Shown: positions 35,636-44,242 of the stretch, one piece after another
How positions within the stretch are numbered: position 1 is the first letter of the stretch
How the letters are laid out: each line of letters starts with the position of its first letter
NCBI GenBank assembly: GCA_021841935.1
Contig: JAKCDL010000012.1
Coordinates: 1 to 64,000 of the forward strand
Direction of reading: 5' to 3'
DNA from: Actinomycetes bacterium
Lineage (GTDB): Bacteria > Actinomycetota > Acidimicrobiia > Acidimicrobiales > Acidimicrobiaceae
Length of the DNA: 64,000 bases
Program-made: the position numbers and the translations under genes
Notes under the pieces: model-generated
What the model was told of the DNA's origin: nothing
Databases searched by the model: none
What the model saw: the letters and a program-made list of their open reading frames with translations, nothing else

Positions 35636-36771
35636 AGGTAGCATATGTTCTCTTTGACCCAGGTATAGCAGTTGGGGGAGTAAAGGGTGCTTCGGTACAC
35701 GTCGCCCGCTTCTGTCAGAGCGCGACAAAGTTAGGCCATGAGGTCCATCTCTTTGTGACCTCAGTTGTAGATGCTTCGGCTGTGGATGCGACCGTTCACC
35801 ATATTTACCTTGATAAGGTAAAGTCCAATGACGCTTCCAAGATAGAGGCTTCAAATAAATTCGCTGAGGCTCTGGAAACTGAGTTGCGCGCAGGTGGCTT
35901 TGATCTCATCTACGAAAGGCTTAGTCTCTTCTTTGGAGCTGGCTCTAGGATTGCAGACGAGCTTGGTATACGAAGAATACTTGAGATTAATGCTCCGATA
36001 GCTAGAGAACGTGCCAACCACTTTCTGCTAGTAGAACATGCGCGGGCAACGGCCGACGAAAGAGCCGCGATCTCTGGGGCGGACGTCGTTTGTGTTACCT
36101 CGGCATTGATACCTTATGCGGCTTCAAATGGAGCTTCTCGGGTTCGCGTCGTGCCCAATGGGGTTTCAATCGACGACTTCGACCTGCCAAGACGCCCTAA
36201 TGCGACCTTCACTATTGGATTTGTCGGTTCGCTCAAGGGTTGGCATGGCGTTGACAATCTGCTGTTAGCCGCAGAACTTCTTCACGAGCGAAAGAGAAGT
36301 TTTCTCCTTCGAATAGTGGGCGAGGGTCCAAGGGGTGAGCACCTTCGTCAACTGGCACTATCGCTCTCGTGCTCTAGCAAAATTGAATTTGTTGGAGCGA
36401 TTCCAATGAGCGAGATTCCAAGGGAGATAGCGTCCTTTGACGTCGGCGTTGCGCCTTATGTTCGCTCGAGCGACTTTTACTTCTCACCACTTAAAGTTCT
36501 CGAGTACATGGCGGGGGGCGCACCGGTGATTGCTACCGATACTCCATCGATCCGATCCATAACCGCTGACTGTGCCATCTTGGTCACAGATCCGGGTCCA
36601 ATCGCTATCTCGTCTGCTATCGAAGCGATTATGGACAGCCCCTTTCTTGGTTGTGAGCTCTCTAATAAGGCGCGCAAAAGGGTGATCGAGAAGTTTTCAT
36701 GGGACGACACTGTTGCTGAAATCCTTGAGGCTGATTCACTTGTTGGAGACCTAAGTGCAGCTATCGGTTAG
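35632..36771 (+). CDS. GT4 family glycosyltransferase
   Basis: 379 residues; the ATG overlaps the preceding stop as ATGA. The N-terminal half contains GGVKGASVHVARFC (glycine-rich loop). The C-terminal half has PNGVSIDDFDLPRR, IGFVGSLKGWHGVDNLLLAAEL, VGVAPY, and FSPLKVLEYMAGGAPVIATD, the usual GT4 donor-binding glutamate region. It is the third transferase in the operon, so the glycan unit has several sugars. Translation coupling between all these genes suggests a stoichiometric complex or at least tight co-expression. Confidence 0.9.
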   Translation: MKVAYVLFDPGIAVGGVKGASVHVARFCQSATKLGHEVHLFVTSVVDASAVDATVHHIYLDKVKSNDASKIEASNKFAEALETELRAGGFDLIYERLSLFFGAGSRIADELGIRRILEINAPIARERANHFLLVEHARATADERAAISGADVVCVTSALIPYAASNGASRVRVVPNGVSIDDFDLPRRPNATFTIGFVGSLKGWHGVDNLLLAAELLHERKRSFLLRIVGEGPRGEHLRQLALSLSCSSKIEFVGAIPMSEIPREIASFDVGVAPYVRSSDFYFSPLKVLEYMAGGAPVIATDTPSIRSITADCAILVTDPGPIAISSAIEAIMDSPFLGCELSNKARKRVIEKFSWDDTVAEILEADSLVGDLSAAIG

Positions 36772-38542
36772 TCCCCGAAATCGACTACAACCAACAGAGA
36801 CCAAGATCTCGATTATGGCAGACTTCTTAACGAGCTCCAAGGGGAGAATTTCAGTCGGTCTCATCTTTGCCTCGATAAATGCATTGATAACCTGGTTGAC
36901 ACCCTGGCCGCTCAAGATCGTTGTCGACTCGGTTTTTGGGCGATCCAAAGCTCCATCGATCTTTGGCGCCATTGGCTCAAAACACGAACTGCTCTATATC
37001 ATTGCAGCCTCAATGGCGCTATTAGCCCTCCTGGGAGGTGTGGCAACATATTTGAGTGCTCTTGCATTCACTAATGCTGGAATGGCATTTACGAACGACC
37101 TTCAGATTCGGGTCTTCAATCACCTCTTAATGCAGCCCCCGTCGTTCTTTCAGAGCAGAAAGCAGGGAGATCTAAATACGAGGCTCATCGCTGACGTTCA
37201 GTCGATCCAACGAGCTATGGTTGATTCGATTCCGACTCTTGTCAACTCAACGCTCTCGATACTTGGGATCTTAGTCATTCTTGGCTTTCTCGGTCCAATG
37301 TACCTACTTTCTGTAGCTGCTCTTGGAGTCTTCATAGTCTTCGATCTGACCTACTTTATGAAAAAGGTAAAGGCCGAGTCGCGCCGCGCACGAGACTACG
37401 AGGGGCAGGCGAACTCAGTCGCACAACAGGCAATTTCCGGTTTGGTGGTGGTGCAGACCTCTAACGGAGAGGGCGCTGAGAGGAGTCGTTTTTCAAACTT
37501 TATCAAAGCATCTACCTCGCACTCAATGAAGTCGAATATGCATCAAGCTGCGATGAATGCCTCCGTGACTACGACCCTGAATTTGACCATAGCCGCATTC
37601 GTATTGTTCGGTGGTGTGGCGGTCTTTTCTAAGTCGCTATCGGTAGGAATGATCCTCGTCGTTACGAGCTATGCGCGATCGATCTACAAACCGCTCCAGC
37701 AACTTACAAAGAGGGCTGGCATTGTAGGAGCCGGATTGGCAGCTCGGGAGCGAGTAGTTGAACTGCTCGTTGCAGATGAATCAGTAGTTACTTTTCCAAA
37801 GGAACTCTGCCTTGATTATGTCGATGGCGATATCGAGTTCCGAGGCGTCTCTTTGGCCTATTCTGACCGAACTATCGCCGAAGATTTGAACTTCAAAGTT
37901 CCAATGGGTGCCAAGATCGCAATCGTTGGTGAGACTGGAGCTGGTAAATCAACGATTGCGAAGATGATCCCTCGCCTCATAGAGCCGACCACAGGTGACC
38001 TCTATATCGGGGGTGTAAATGTAAAGGACTTGGACCTGGTGCAACTTCGTAGTCACGTTTCATACCTTCCCCAAGAGACGTTCATCTTTGCCGGAACAAT
38101 CTGGGAGAACATCGCCTATGGATCTCGAGGCGCCGGTCGCTTAGATGCGATTAAGGCAGCGGCAGAGGCTGGCGTTATCGATATCATCAAGGCGCTTCCG
38201 TTGGGCTTCGATACCGTCGTTGCCGAAAAGGGTAGTAGCCTCTCAGGCGGTCAACGTCAGTGCGTTGCGATCGCGAGGGCGGTCTTGAAGAACTCCTCGA
38301 TCATCATCTTCGATGAGCCAACTGTAGGTATTGACCCTTCTCTCGAGGCTGTCATATCGTCAGCCCTAGAATCGGCGTCACGGGGTAGAACCACGATTGT
38401 TATCACTCACCAAGAGGCGACGGCGCGCCTATGTGACGTGATGTATCGCCTCGTCGACGGGCATATAGTGACGCAGAGCCATGGGAGTTACTTCAACGTT
38501 GAAGACCCCGAAGGATTTGGGGTTTCGCTGATAAGACGGTAA
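36755..38542 (+). CDS. Type I ABC exporter (fused membrane and ATPase domains)
   Basis: 595 residues from GTG 36755, with GGAG 6 bases upstream, overlapping the previous gene by 17 bases; ATG 36815 is an alternative. About six membrane segments lie in residues 25-320. The nucleotide-binding domain has Walker A GETGAGKST (about 391-399), signature LSGGQRQ (about 495), Walker B SIIIFDEPTVGID and an H-loop ITHQ. It is an MsbA/PglK-like half-transporter that works as a homodimer. Placement among glycosyltransferases suggests that it flips a lipid-linked glycan or glycolipid; export of another substrate is possible. Confidence 0.88.
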   Translation: MQLSVSPRNRLQPTETKISIMADFLTSSKGRISVGLIFASINALITWLTPWPLKIVVDSVFGRSKAPSIFGAIGSKHELLYIIAASMALLALLGGVATYLSALAFTNAGMAFTNDLQIRVFNHLLMQPPSFFQSRKQGDLNTRLIADVQSIQRAMVDSIPTLVNSTLSILGILVILGFLGPMYLLSVAALGVFIVFDLTYFMKKVKAESRRARDYEGQANSVAQQAISGLVVVQTSNGEGAERSRFSNFIKASTSHSMKSNMHQAAMNASVTTTLNLTIAAFVLFGGVAVFSKSLSVGMILVVTSYARSIYKPLQQLTKRAGIVGAGLAARERVVELLVADESVVTFPKELCLDYVDGDIEFRGVSLAYSDRTIAEDLNFKVPMGAKIAIVGETGAGKSTIAKMIPRLIEPTTGDLYIGGVNVKDLDLVQLRSHVSYLPQETFIFAGTIWENIAYGSRGAGRLDAIKAAAEAGVIDIIKALPLGFDTVVAEKGSSLSGGQRQCVAIARAVLKNSSIIIFDEPTVGIDPSLEAVISSALESASRGRTTIVITHQEATARLCDVMYRLVDGHIVTQSHGSYFNVEDPEGFGVSLIRR

Positions 38543-38628
38543 TTGATACCGGTGGGCCATAGGCCATACGTCGTTTCAAATTTTAAAAACAAAATATCTG
38601 ATCCAAGAAAAATTGAGAGGGAGTAATC

Positions 38629-40017
38629 ATGAAGAGATTCAAAGAATCAACCATATTGATAGTCGGCGGAGGCTATGTCGGTCTCACCGCTGCAGGTTGC
38701 TTTGCGGAGCTTGGACATCGCATTCATCTGGTGGAGAAGGATCTAGATCGACTATCGATGCTTGCCAAGGGAGAGATTCCTATCTATGAGCCGGGATTAG
38801 ATGAGATCTATGAAATGGCACTTCAGAGCGGCAAAATTCAGTTACATCAAACCGTAGAAGAGGGCCTCTTTGGGGCAGAAGTTGTGCTTCTCTGTGTAGG
38901 AACTCCTCCTATGCCAAGCGGCGATCCTAACTTATCCATCATCGCATCAGCAGCTAGCGAGGTCGCACGTTCTGCTACAGGGCCTACATTCGTCGTCGTC
39001 AAGAGTACCGTTCCCCCGGGAACCTGCGAGGCCCTCGAGCTAATATGCCTTGATTCAGTACGAGATGGTGTCGAGATCAGCGTCCTCTCCAACCCTGAGT
39101 TTCTGAGGGAGGGTCGAAGTGTCTATGACTTTATGAACCCAGATCGAGTTGTCATCGGCGGCGAGGGCGAAGGCGTTTCAAAGGTCGCAAGTCTCTACCC
39201 CGACGAGATGGAGCTTCTCACACTAGATCGTCGTGGATCTGAGTTGATCAAGTACGCCTCTAACGCCTTTCTGGCAGTGAAGGTCTCATTCGCAAACGAG
39301 GTAGCTGCGCTCTGTGAGACTCTAGGAACGAAGGCTCAATCGGTCCTGCTTGGTGTTGGCATGGATAGCCGAATTGGTGGCGACTTTCTAAATCCAAGCA
39401 TTGGCTGGGGAGGGTCGTGTCTGCCAAAAGATACATCTGGAATGGTTGCAATCTCTAAATCATTAGGGCTAAATTCGCTGGTAGTCGAAGGAGCAATAGA
39501 GGCGAACGACGATACCAGACGTCGAATCGTCGATAGGTTAGCGCGAGTTACAGGCGGTCTAAGGGGAGCAAAGGTGGCGCTCCTTGGCCTTTCGTTCAAG
39601 GCTGGAACCGACGATACGAGAGATTCCCCAGCTATCTATCTCGCTGGGTTGCTGAAGAGGGCAGGATCGGTAGTCGTCGGTTACGATCCGATGGCTAGAT
39701 TGCATGAGAGTCAAGTAGATTCGATCTCTAGCAGGGCTTCGACGATCGAAGAGGCAATCGACGGTGCAGATGCGATCGTTATAGGAGTTGGTTGGAGTGA
39801 ATTTGGAGATATGAATCCAAATAGCCTCCGCGAGAAGATGGCAGGATCGGTCGTATTCGATGGCGTAGGGATTTTGGACCTCGACAAGTACTCCGAGGCG
39901 GGATTTGTAGCGATGGGGATAGGAAGAGGTCACCAGGACCGATTCAAGCCAATAATATGGCGCCCACTCTCATGGACTATCGATGAGTCAGCTGAAGCTC
40001 GTGGTGATGTGGCGTAG
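38629..40017 (+). CDS. UDP-glucose/nucleotide-sugar 6-dehydrogenase
   Basis: 462 residues, ATG start with GAGGGAG upstream. The N-terminal NAD domain has VGGGYVGLTAAGCFAELGH (13-31), then CVGTPPMPSGDPNLS. The catalytic Cys264 lies in GWGGSCLPKDT, and the C-terminal domain has GLSFKAGTDDTRDSPA. It oxidises UDP-glucose (or another UDP-hexose) to the uronate with two NAD. It follows the ABC exporter by 86 bases and closes the glycan gene run, likely feeding UDP-glucuronate to the epimerase or the glycosyltransferases. A 30-residue basic C-terminal tail is extra. Confidence 0.93.
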   Translation: MKRFKESTILIVGGGYVGLTAAGCFAELGHRIHLVEKDLDRLSMLAKGEIPIYEPGLDEIYEMALQSGKIQLHQTVEEGLFGAEVVLLCVGTPPMPSGDPNLSIIASAASEVARSATGPTFVVVKSTVPPGTCEALELICLDSVRDGVEISVLSNPEFLREGRSVYDFMNPDRVVIGGEGEGVSKVASLYPDEMELLTLDRRGSELIKYASNAFLAVKVSFANEVAALCETLGTKAQSVLLGVGMDSRIGGDFLNPSIGWGGSCLPKDTSGMVAISKSLGLNSLVVEGAIEANDDTRRRIVDRLARVTGGLRGAKVALLGLSFKAGTDDTRDSPAIYLAGLLKRAGSVVVGYDPMARLHESQVDSISSRASTIEEAIDGADAIVIGVGWSEFGDMNPNSLREKMAGSVVFDGVGILDLDKYSEAGFVAMGIGRGHQDRFKPIIWRPLSWTIDESAEARGDVA

Positions 40018-40027
40018 GTAATGTCTA

Positions 40028-40059
40028 TGCGTCGTAGCTTGGTCAAAAGCTACGACGCA
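40028..40059. terminator. Terminator hairpin between convergent genes
   Basis: TGCGTCGTAGCTT (40028-40040) pairs with AAGCTACGACGCA (40047-40059): 13 bp with a 6-base loop. It starts 11 bases after the dehydrogenase stop and overlaps the last codons of the opposite membrane-protein gene. No strong T-run is present, but stem length makes a terminator likely. Confidence 0.7.
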
Positions 40060-40534
40060 GACCATAGGCTCTGATCATCAAAGCAAGGTAAGTTGCGATC
40101 GTCACTAGGGAACCAACCGCCATGACAATCGCATTCGTGTTGCCTTGTGCTTGGAGGAAGGTAACTCCGTAGAGGGCTGAAAAAATGACGGCTGAAATTC
40201 CGATTATCGACAGGGAAATCGCTACGTTATCTTTGGTATCGCCGACCACGATCGTGGTGTAAAGCGATGCGAGGAGCAGTAGAACGCCAACGACTATGTG
40301 ACTCTGTAAAAGCGGCATCGAAGTCGAAGAAAGCGCCCACTTGATAGATGGGTACGCTCCCTTCGCAAAGTTGGTGCCTGATCCTGGGTGGTTCTTAGCA
40401 ATCCTGACATATAGGTTTGTCGCTTGGCCAAGTCCTATCTGGAAGAGGGTCAGAAAGATAGTTATCCCCGACCAGATTCGACTTCTTCGGCCGTCACCGA
40501 CCCTTGGGAATGAGTATCTTTTTTTGCGAGCCAT
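40043..40534 (-). CDS. Four-helix membrane protein of unknown function
   Basis: 163 residues: a basic N terminus (MARKKRYSFPR), then four hydrophobic segments (about 22-42, 80-96, 103-127, 135-155) separated by short loops, the first loop containing a histidine-containing stretch KNHPGSG. The layout resembles small cytochrome b561-like or DUF bundles, but there is no clear pair of heme histidines, so no function is assigned. It is convergent with the nucleotide-sugar dehydrogenase gene and shares its hairpin. Confidence 0.7.
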   Translation of the reverse strand: MARKKRYSFPRVGDGRRSRIWSGITIFLTLFQIGLGQATNLYVRIAKNHPGSGTNFAKGAYPSIKWALSSTSMPLLQSHIVVGVLLLLASLYTTIVVGDTKDNVAISLSIIGISAVIFSALYGVTFLQAQGNTNAIVMAVGSLVTIATYLALMIRAYGLRRSF

Positions 40535-40862
40535 ATGTGGCTACGATCTTATTTCGATCTAGAGAATAGGTAGTCAAATACCGTCAAACCTTTTCAATCC
40601 TTGACTCATTCGATACCATTTTCTCGTGGTTGGTGAGACAGGTTAGAGGTTTGGGTTTCAGCTTTGAGGTGGGGCTCTAATCCTTTTCTTTCCGTGGCTT
40701 GCACCTTCGAGATTCTCATCGATGGCACCCTTTGGCCATTGCCACCCCATGTAATCCTCTAATCAACGTCTTGGATTTTGAAGGTGCAATTTAAAGCAAT
40801 TGATGGTTGTTGTTGAGGGGAGATATCAAAGAGATCAACAGATAAAGTAGGGGAACCAATAA
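40535..40862. other. Intergenic leader of the PIG-L gene
   Basis: 328 bases without an open frame worth reporting. The last 60 bases are purine-rich (GAGGGGAGATATCAAAGAG, GTAGGGGAACC) and provide the ribosome site for the deacetylase gene. I recognise no riboswitch or promoter with confidence. Confidence 0.4.
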
Positions 40863-41660
40863 GTGGCGACAATTTTGTACCTTCACGCTCACCCTGATGA
40901 TGAGTGCATGCTCACCTCGGGCTCGATGGCCAAAGCTAAGAAAAACGGTGATCGAGTCATAATGGTGACGTGTACCAACGGCGAAGAGGGAGAGTATCCA
41001 GAGGGATTCGTCTCTTCCAAAGAGGAGCTAGCGCAAGTCAGGAGGAGAGAAGTCGCCGAATCAGCCGAGATTATAGGAGTTGATCGCCTCGTCTTGCTTG
41101 GATACCACGACTCAGGGATGGCCGGAACCGAGGCAAATTCAAACCCAATCGCATTCTGTAACATCGATCTTGAAGAGGCTGCGCGAAGAGTCTCTGACAT
41201 TATCGCTGAAGAGGGTGTTGACGTCATCGTAGGATACGATTCAAATGGTGGCTATGGCCACCCCGATCACATAATGGTTCATAAGGTCGCTCTAAGAGCA
41301 AGTCAGATTAGTGAGATTCCCTTCTATCAGGCCACTATGAATCGAGATTATCTAGAAGCGATGATGAAGATGGCAGCTGAAGCTGGCGACTTTGACTCAA
41401 TTTCAGAAGATGAGAGACCATCGGGGGAGTTTGGGACGCCTGAGGCAGAGTTAGATACTTTCATCGACGTCTCTGACTTCGTTGACATCAAAAAAAGATC
41501 CCTTCAAGTGCATAAGAGCCAGCAACTAGGGGTCGGTTTCGTCTTCAACCTTACAGATGATCAGATTCGAATGGCATTTGGAACTGAGTGGATGATATCT
41601 CCACACTTTGGAGATGGTAATCGACGAAGTTGGATGGTTGACAACCCCGTTGCTAGCTGA
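40863..41660 (+). CDS. PIG-L family zinc deacetylase
   Basis: 265 residues from GTG. Zinc site AHPDDE (9-14) near the N terminus, NGEEGEYPEG, and the GGYGHPDHIMVHKVA motif in the middle (third ligand). Family members remove N-acetyl groups from GlcNAc-type substrates: MshB and Mca in mycothiol metabolism, or glycolipid and antibiotic deacetylases. The GxxGHPDHI form and the shortened C terminus resemble the Mca/MshB group, but no mycothiol gene is adjacent. The substrate remains open; with the glycan operon near, a surface-sugar deacetylase is possible. Confidence 0.88.
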   Translation: MATILYLHAHPDDECMLTSGSMAKAKKNGDRVIMVTCTNGEEGEYPEGFVSSKEELAQVRRREVAESAEIIGVDRLVLLGYHDSGMAGTEANSNPIAFCNIDLEEAARRVSDIIAEEGVDVIVGYDSNGGYGHPDHIMVHKVALRASQISEIPFYQATMNRDYLEAMMKMAAEAGDFDSISEDERPSGEFGTPEAELDTFIDVSDFVDIKKRSLQVHKSQQLGVGFVFNLTDDQIRMAFGTEWMISPHFGDGNRRSWMVDNPVAS

Positions 41661-41900
41661 CATTGCCCATAGTTTGACAAAGAGTAGCCGTGGCCTTGGA
41701 ATTATCTGCGCCGTATCCTCCCGCCAAACTAAATCTTGAACCAAGGACCTATCTAAAGCAATGGGTACATCGTAATTTTGCCACTCGACGACGCCTTTTG
41801 TGAAACAAAGAAATATAAAGCCCCATTAGAAAAATTGATTGGATCTCTCAGTCTCGGCAGGGCATTTGGGAGATCCCATCCCCGAGGCGGACCGATGTTG

Positions 41901-41938
41901 AAAATGGTTGAGGGGGAGATCTCCCTGTCAACCATTTT
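41901..41938. terminator. Long near-perfect palindrome, bidirectional terminator
   Basis: AAAATGGTTGA (41901-41911) pairs with TCAACCATTTT (41928-41938), and a 12-bp palindrome GGGAGATCTCCC (41914-41925) fills the centre, interrupted by one mismatch and one wobble. The T4 and A4 ends give U-rich tails on both strands. It lies between the plus-strand PIG-L gene and the end of the minus-strand YbjQ operon. Confidence 0.8.
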
Positions 41939-41949
41939 GTACACTGTGG

Positions 41950-42351
41950 TTACTGCGCTAGAAAGCGATTCAGCGCCTCAAGGGAGGTGGTTGACTTTTT
42001 AGCTAGTGCACTAAGTTCATCGGCAAATTGACTAAGCCACTCTGAAGCATCGATCTGCCCCCTTGAGATCGTGACACCTCGGACCACCTTTGATCGATTG
42101 AAGGTTACCTTACCATTGCGGTCTTTGGTGGCCACCAAGTTTGTATCGCCAAAGGTGATTGTGATCTCTTCGATTTGACCACCTTTGCCAAAGAGCGACT
42201 TTCCTCTTCTAACTTCGACGTTCTCGCTAGGAAGAATCGAGGTCAGTTTGTTGATAAGCAAGTCGCTAAAGAGGACAAAGTCACTTGAATTTGCCCTCAA
42301 TGTACTTGCTAGTAGGTCAGTCGCATCGGGAGTTGATTCAAATTCTGTCAT
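41950..42351 (-). CDS. Small unknown protein, third gene of the YbjQ-like operon
   Basis: 133 residues from ATG 42351, which overlaps the preceding stop by one base (TGATG), so translation is coupled. No family recognised. The first 35 residues are polar and helical. The middle alternates like beta strands (IEEITITFGDTNLVATKDRNGKV), with a glycine/lysine loop SLFGKGGQ. The end is helical (ASEWLSQFADELSALAKKS). There is no signal peptide, membrane segment or cysteine. Constant coupling to the two YbjQ-like genes suggests a partner or regulator of those proteins. Confidence 0.78.
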   Translation of the reverse strand: MTEFESTPDATDLLASTLRANSSDFVLFSDLLINKLTSILPSENVEVRRGKSLFGKGGQIEEITITFGDTNLVATKDRNGKVTFNRSKVVRGVTISRGQIDASEWLSQFADELSALAKKSTTSLEALNRFLAQ

Positions 42352-43175
42352 CAATCATTTAATGGTAGTACCAAAGTCGGCTTTGCGATCGTATGATCTG
42401 AACGAAGTGGCGAGATCGAGGTTCCAATGGCGAAGAACTCAGTTGTGTGTCCACCCCATCTATGGGGCAATGAGAGCAGTTGGACGCCCACGATTCCCTC
42501 CGCACTGACAGCCTCTGCCTCTGCCTGCATTCGGCTCATCGCTAACTCTCGAGCGTCGTAGAGCGCCTCAGTGAAGACTGGTATCTCAGTGTTTTGCCCC
42601 AGGTTTGATAGGGTCTGTGACATCCTTTGGTGGGCTATGTGATAGACGCACGATCCCATGACCATCGATAGGGGTCTATACCCCGATTGAATTAGAGTCC
42701 AGAAGTCCTGCCCTGAGAGGTCGGAGGTAAATGGAGCTCCATTTACCTTCCAACTATGGGTGTGATCGTCGGCGATCACGGCGGTGCCAACAGCCATGAA
42801 CTCAGCTATGTCAGAGCCGAATTCTTTGAACTCAACCTCGAGTCGAACCCCAACGACACCATCTGCGCCAAGGACGGCAGCCTCTGCTTCCATACGACTC
42901 ATGGCTAGTTCGCGTGCGTGGTACATCGCTTCAGTTAACTTCGTCAACTCTTGGTTGACTCGCCACTTGCCTACTTGTATTCCGACGTGGTAGATGGACG
43001 ATCCAAAGACTAGGCCAAGGGGGCGAAAGCCAGCCTCTCGAACCAAAAGAAATTCATTTACAGAGAGGTCCGAAGTGAAGAGGGTCGTCTTCTGACCTGG
43101 TTTCATTTCGTTTAGACGCTTGATGGCGTCTTCAGGAACTCCAAGTGAAGTGGGGTCAAGGTTTATGTTGCTCAT
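42351..43175 (-). CDS. Tandem YbjQ-like (heavy-metal-binding domain, PF01906-type) protein
   Basis: ATG 43175 is preferred to a TTG twelve codons earlier; the region between is AG-rich and could be the leader. 274 residues made of two copies of one domain. Copy 1, about 15-125: LFTSDLSVNEFLLVREAGFRP, GLVFGSSIYHVG, YHARELAMSRMEAEAAVLGADGVVGVRL, EFMAVGTAV. Copy 2, about 140-260: PFTSDLSGQDFW, MVMGSCVYHIA, YDARELAMSRMQAEAEAVSAEGIVGVQL, EFFAIGTSI. The helix followed by GADGVVGV matches YbjQ-type pentameric proteins, whose metal role is unproven. Confidence 0.8.
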   Translation of the reverse strand: MSNINLDPTSLGVPEDAIKRLNEMKPGQKTTLFTSDLSVNEFLLVREAGFRPLGLVFGSSIYHVGIQVGKWRVNQELTKLTEAMYHARELAMSRMEAEAAVLGADGVVGVRLEVEFKEFGSDIAEFMAVGTAVIADDHTHSWKVNGAPFTSDLSGQDFWTLIQSGYRPLSMVMGSCVYHIAHQRMSQTLSNLGQNTEIPVFTEALYDARELAMSRMQAEAEAVSAEGIVGVQLLSLPHRWGGHTTEFFAIGTSISPLRSDHTIAKPTLVLPLND

Positions 43176-43224
43176 CTGATTCGCTTCTCTCTTCTTCTCT
43201 AGATTTTTCAACTGTCACGCAATT

Positions 43225-44061
43225 TCAACCTTTGAGTGAAATGTACCTAAGGCTGGTCGGGAGAGTCTTTGTTTCAAAACTTGTAAGAGCGCTACCGATA
43301 ACGGTCGTCTCTGCTATGAAGTCAACGTGGCCTTCGGCGGGCTCATGGTGAAAGATCCTCATGGATGAGTGTGAGATTATCGAACCGGAAGCACCGACTC
43401 GTGCCACATCTTCGATGTGGCGATCCCGTCCTCGGTTACGAGCGTTGTTTACCATTCGTGTAAAGGTGTCAATCTCGGTGTTGGTAGCAAATAGGGAGTT
43501 TTGCATCACAGCCGAGTAGTCGTTGTGGGCCACTTCGAGGATGGTGTCAACTAACAATTCACTTGTTATCCAGCCACTTGCGATCAATTTAGCAAAGTCG
43601 TTGCCCTTGAGGCTGGTAAGAAATGGGCGATTCGAACGGGTCTTTCCTCGAGATCTTATAGCAGTTCCGACCATCATGAACTCTTGAGCACCTGGCTCTA
43701 GCTCCCTACGGGTTATAGAGATCCCAACTACGCCGTCTGCTCCAATTAGCCTCGCCTCCTCTCGAATTCGAGCCTTGGTGTTAGCCCAGCCGGTATCGAT
43801 AACCTCTTGATAGCTTGAGCCCCACGGTGACATCGAGAGCTGAAAGGCGCCACCGCCGCGGCCATATATCTTGCAGGGGGGAAAGTATACGCCCGAGGTA
43901 TTCATCACTGCGCAACCCATAGCCTCGCCAACGGTATCGAAGCCTATGTCGGCTAGTGAGTAGCTCGCTGCTACCGATAGCATCGAAGTATTCGAAGCCC
44001 CTACGTGCATTCGCTGGATGCGCTTTATAGCCGCCTCTGGAAGAGGGATCTCATTTGTCAA
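43225..44061 (-). CDS. Diverged tandem YbjQ-like domain protein
   Basis: 278 residues from TTG with GGAGG 6-7 bases upstream. It repeats the plan of the next gene with two copies. Copy 1 has FDTVGEAMGCAVMN, a glycine-rich insert (CKIYGRGGGAF), then ARIREEARLIGADGVVGISI and EFMMVGTAI. Copy 2 has FLTSLKGNDFAKLIASGW, a more degenerate helix (HIEDVARVGASGSIISHSS) and DFIAETTVIG. It is first in a three-gene operon with 49 bases before the second gene. The paralogues are only distantly similar, so duplication is old. Confidence 0.76.
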   Translation of the reverse strand: MTNEIPLPEAAIKRIQRMHVGASNTSMLSVAASYSLADIGFDTVGEAMGCAVMNTSGVYFPPCKIYGRGGGAFQLSMSPWGSSYQEVIDTGWANTKARIREEARLIGADGVVGISITRRELEPGAQEFMMVGTAIRSRGKTRSNRPFLTSLKGNDFAKLIASGWITSELLVDTILEVAHNDYSAVMQNSLFATNTEIDTFTRMVNNARNRGRDRHIEDVARVGASGSIISHSSMRIFHHEPAEGHVDFIAETTVIGSALTSFETKTLPTSLRYISLKG

Positions 44062-44242
44062 ATTTCGCCTCCGAATGGATTGCTTATCGATAAAGCTACC
44101 ACTTCGATGGATTTATGTGGAATTTACCTGATCAGAAAAGTTGCAAATTTATTGCCACATGTTTAGGGAGAATGACCAATCGCGGAATCTGGCTATAAGT
44201 TCACATATTTGATCGAACTTCAAAGTTCTTTCGGGATCGAAA

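Noticed and set aside
41753-42002. Two overlapping frames on opposite strands with similar peptides (MVDREIS / MVEGEIS)
   Set aside because: The similarity is produced by the palindrome at 41901-41938 read in both directions; neither frame has other support.
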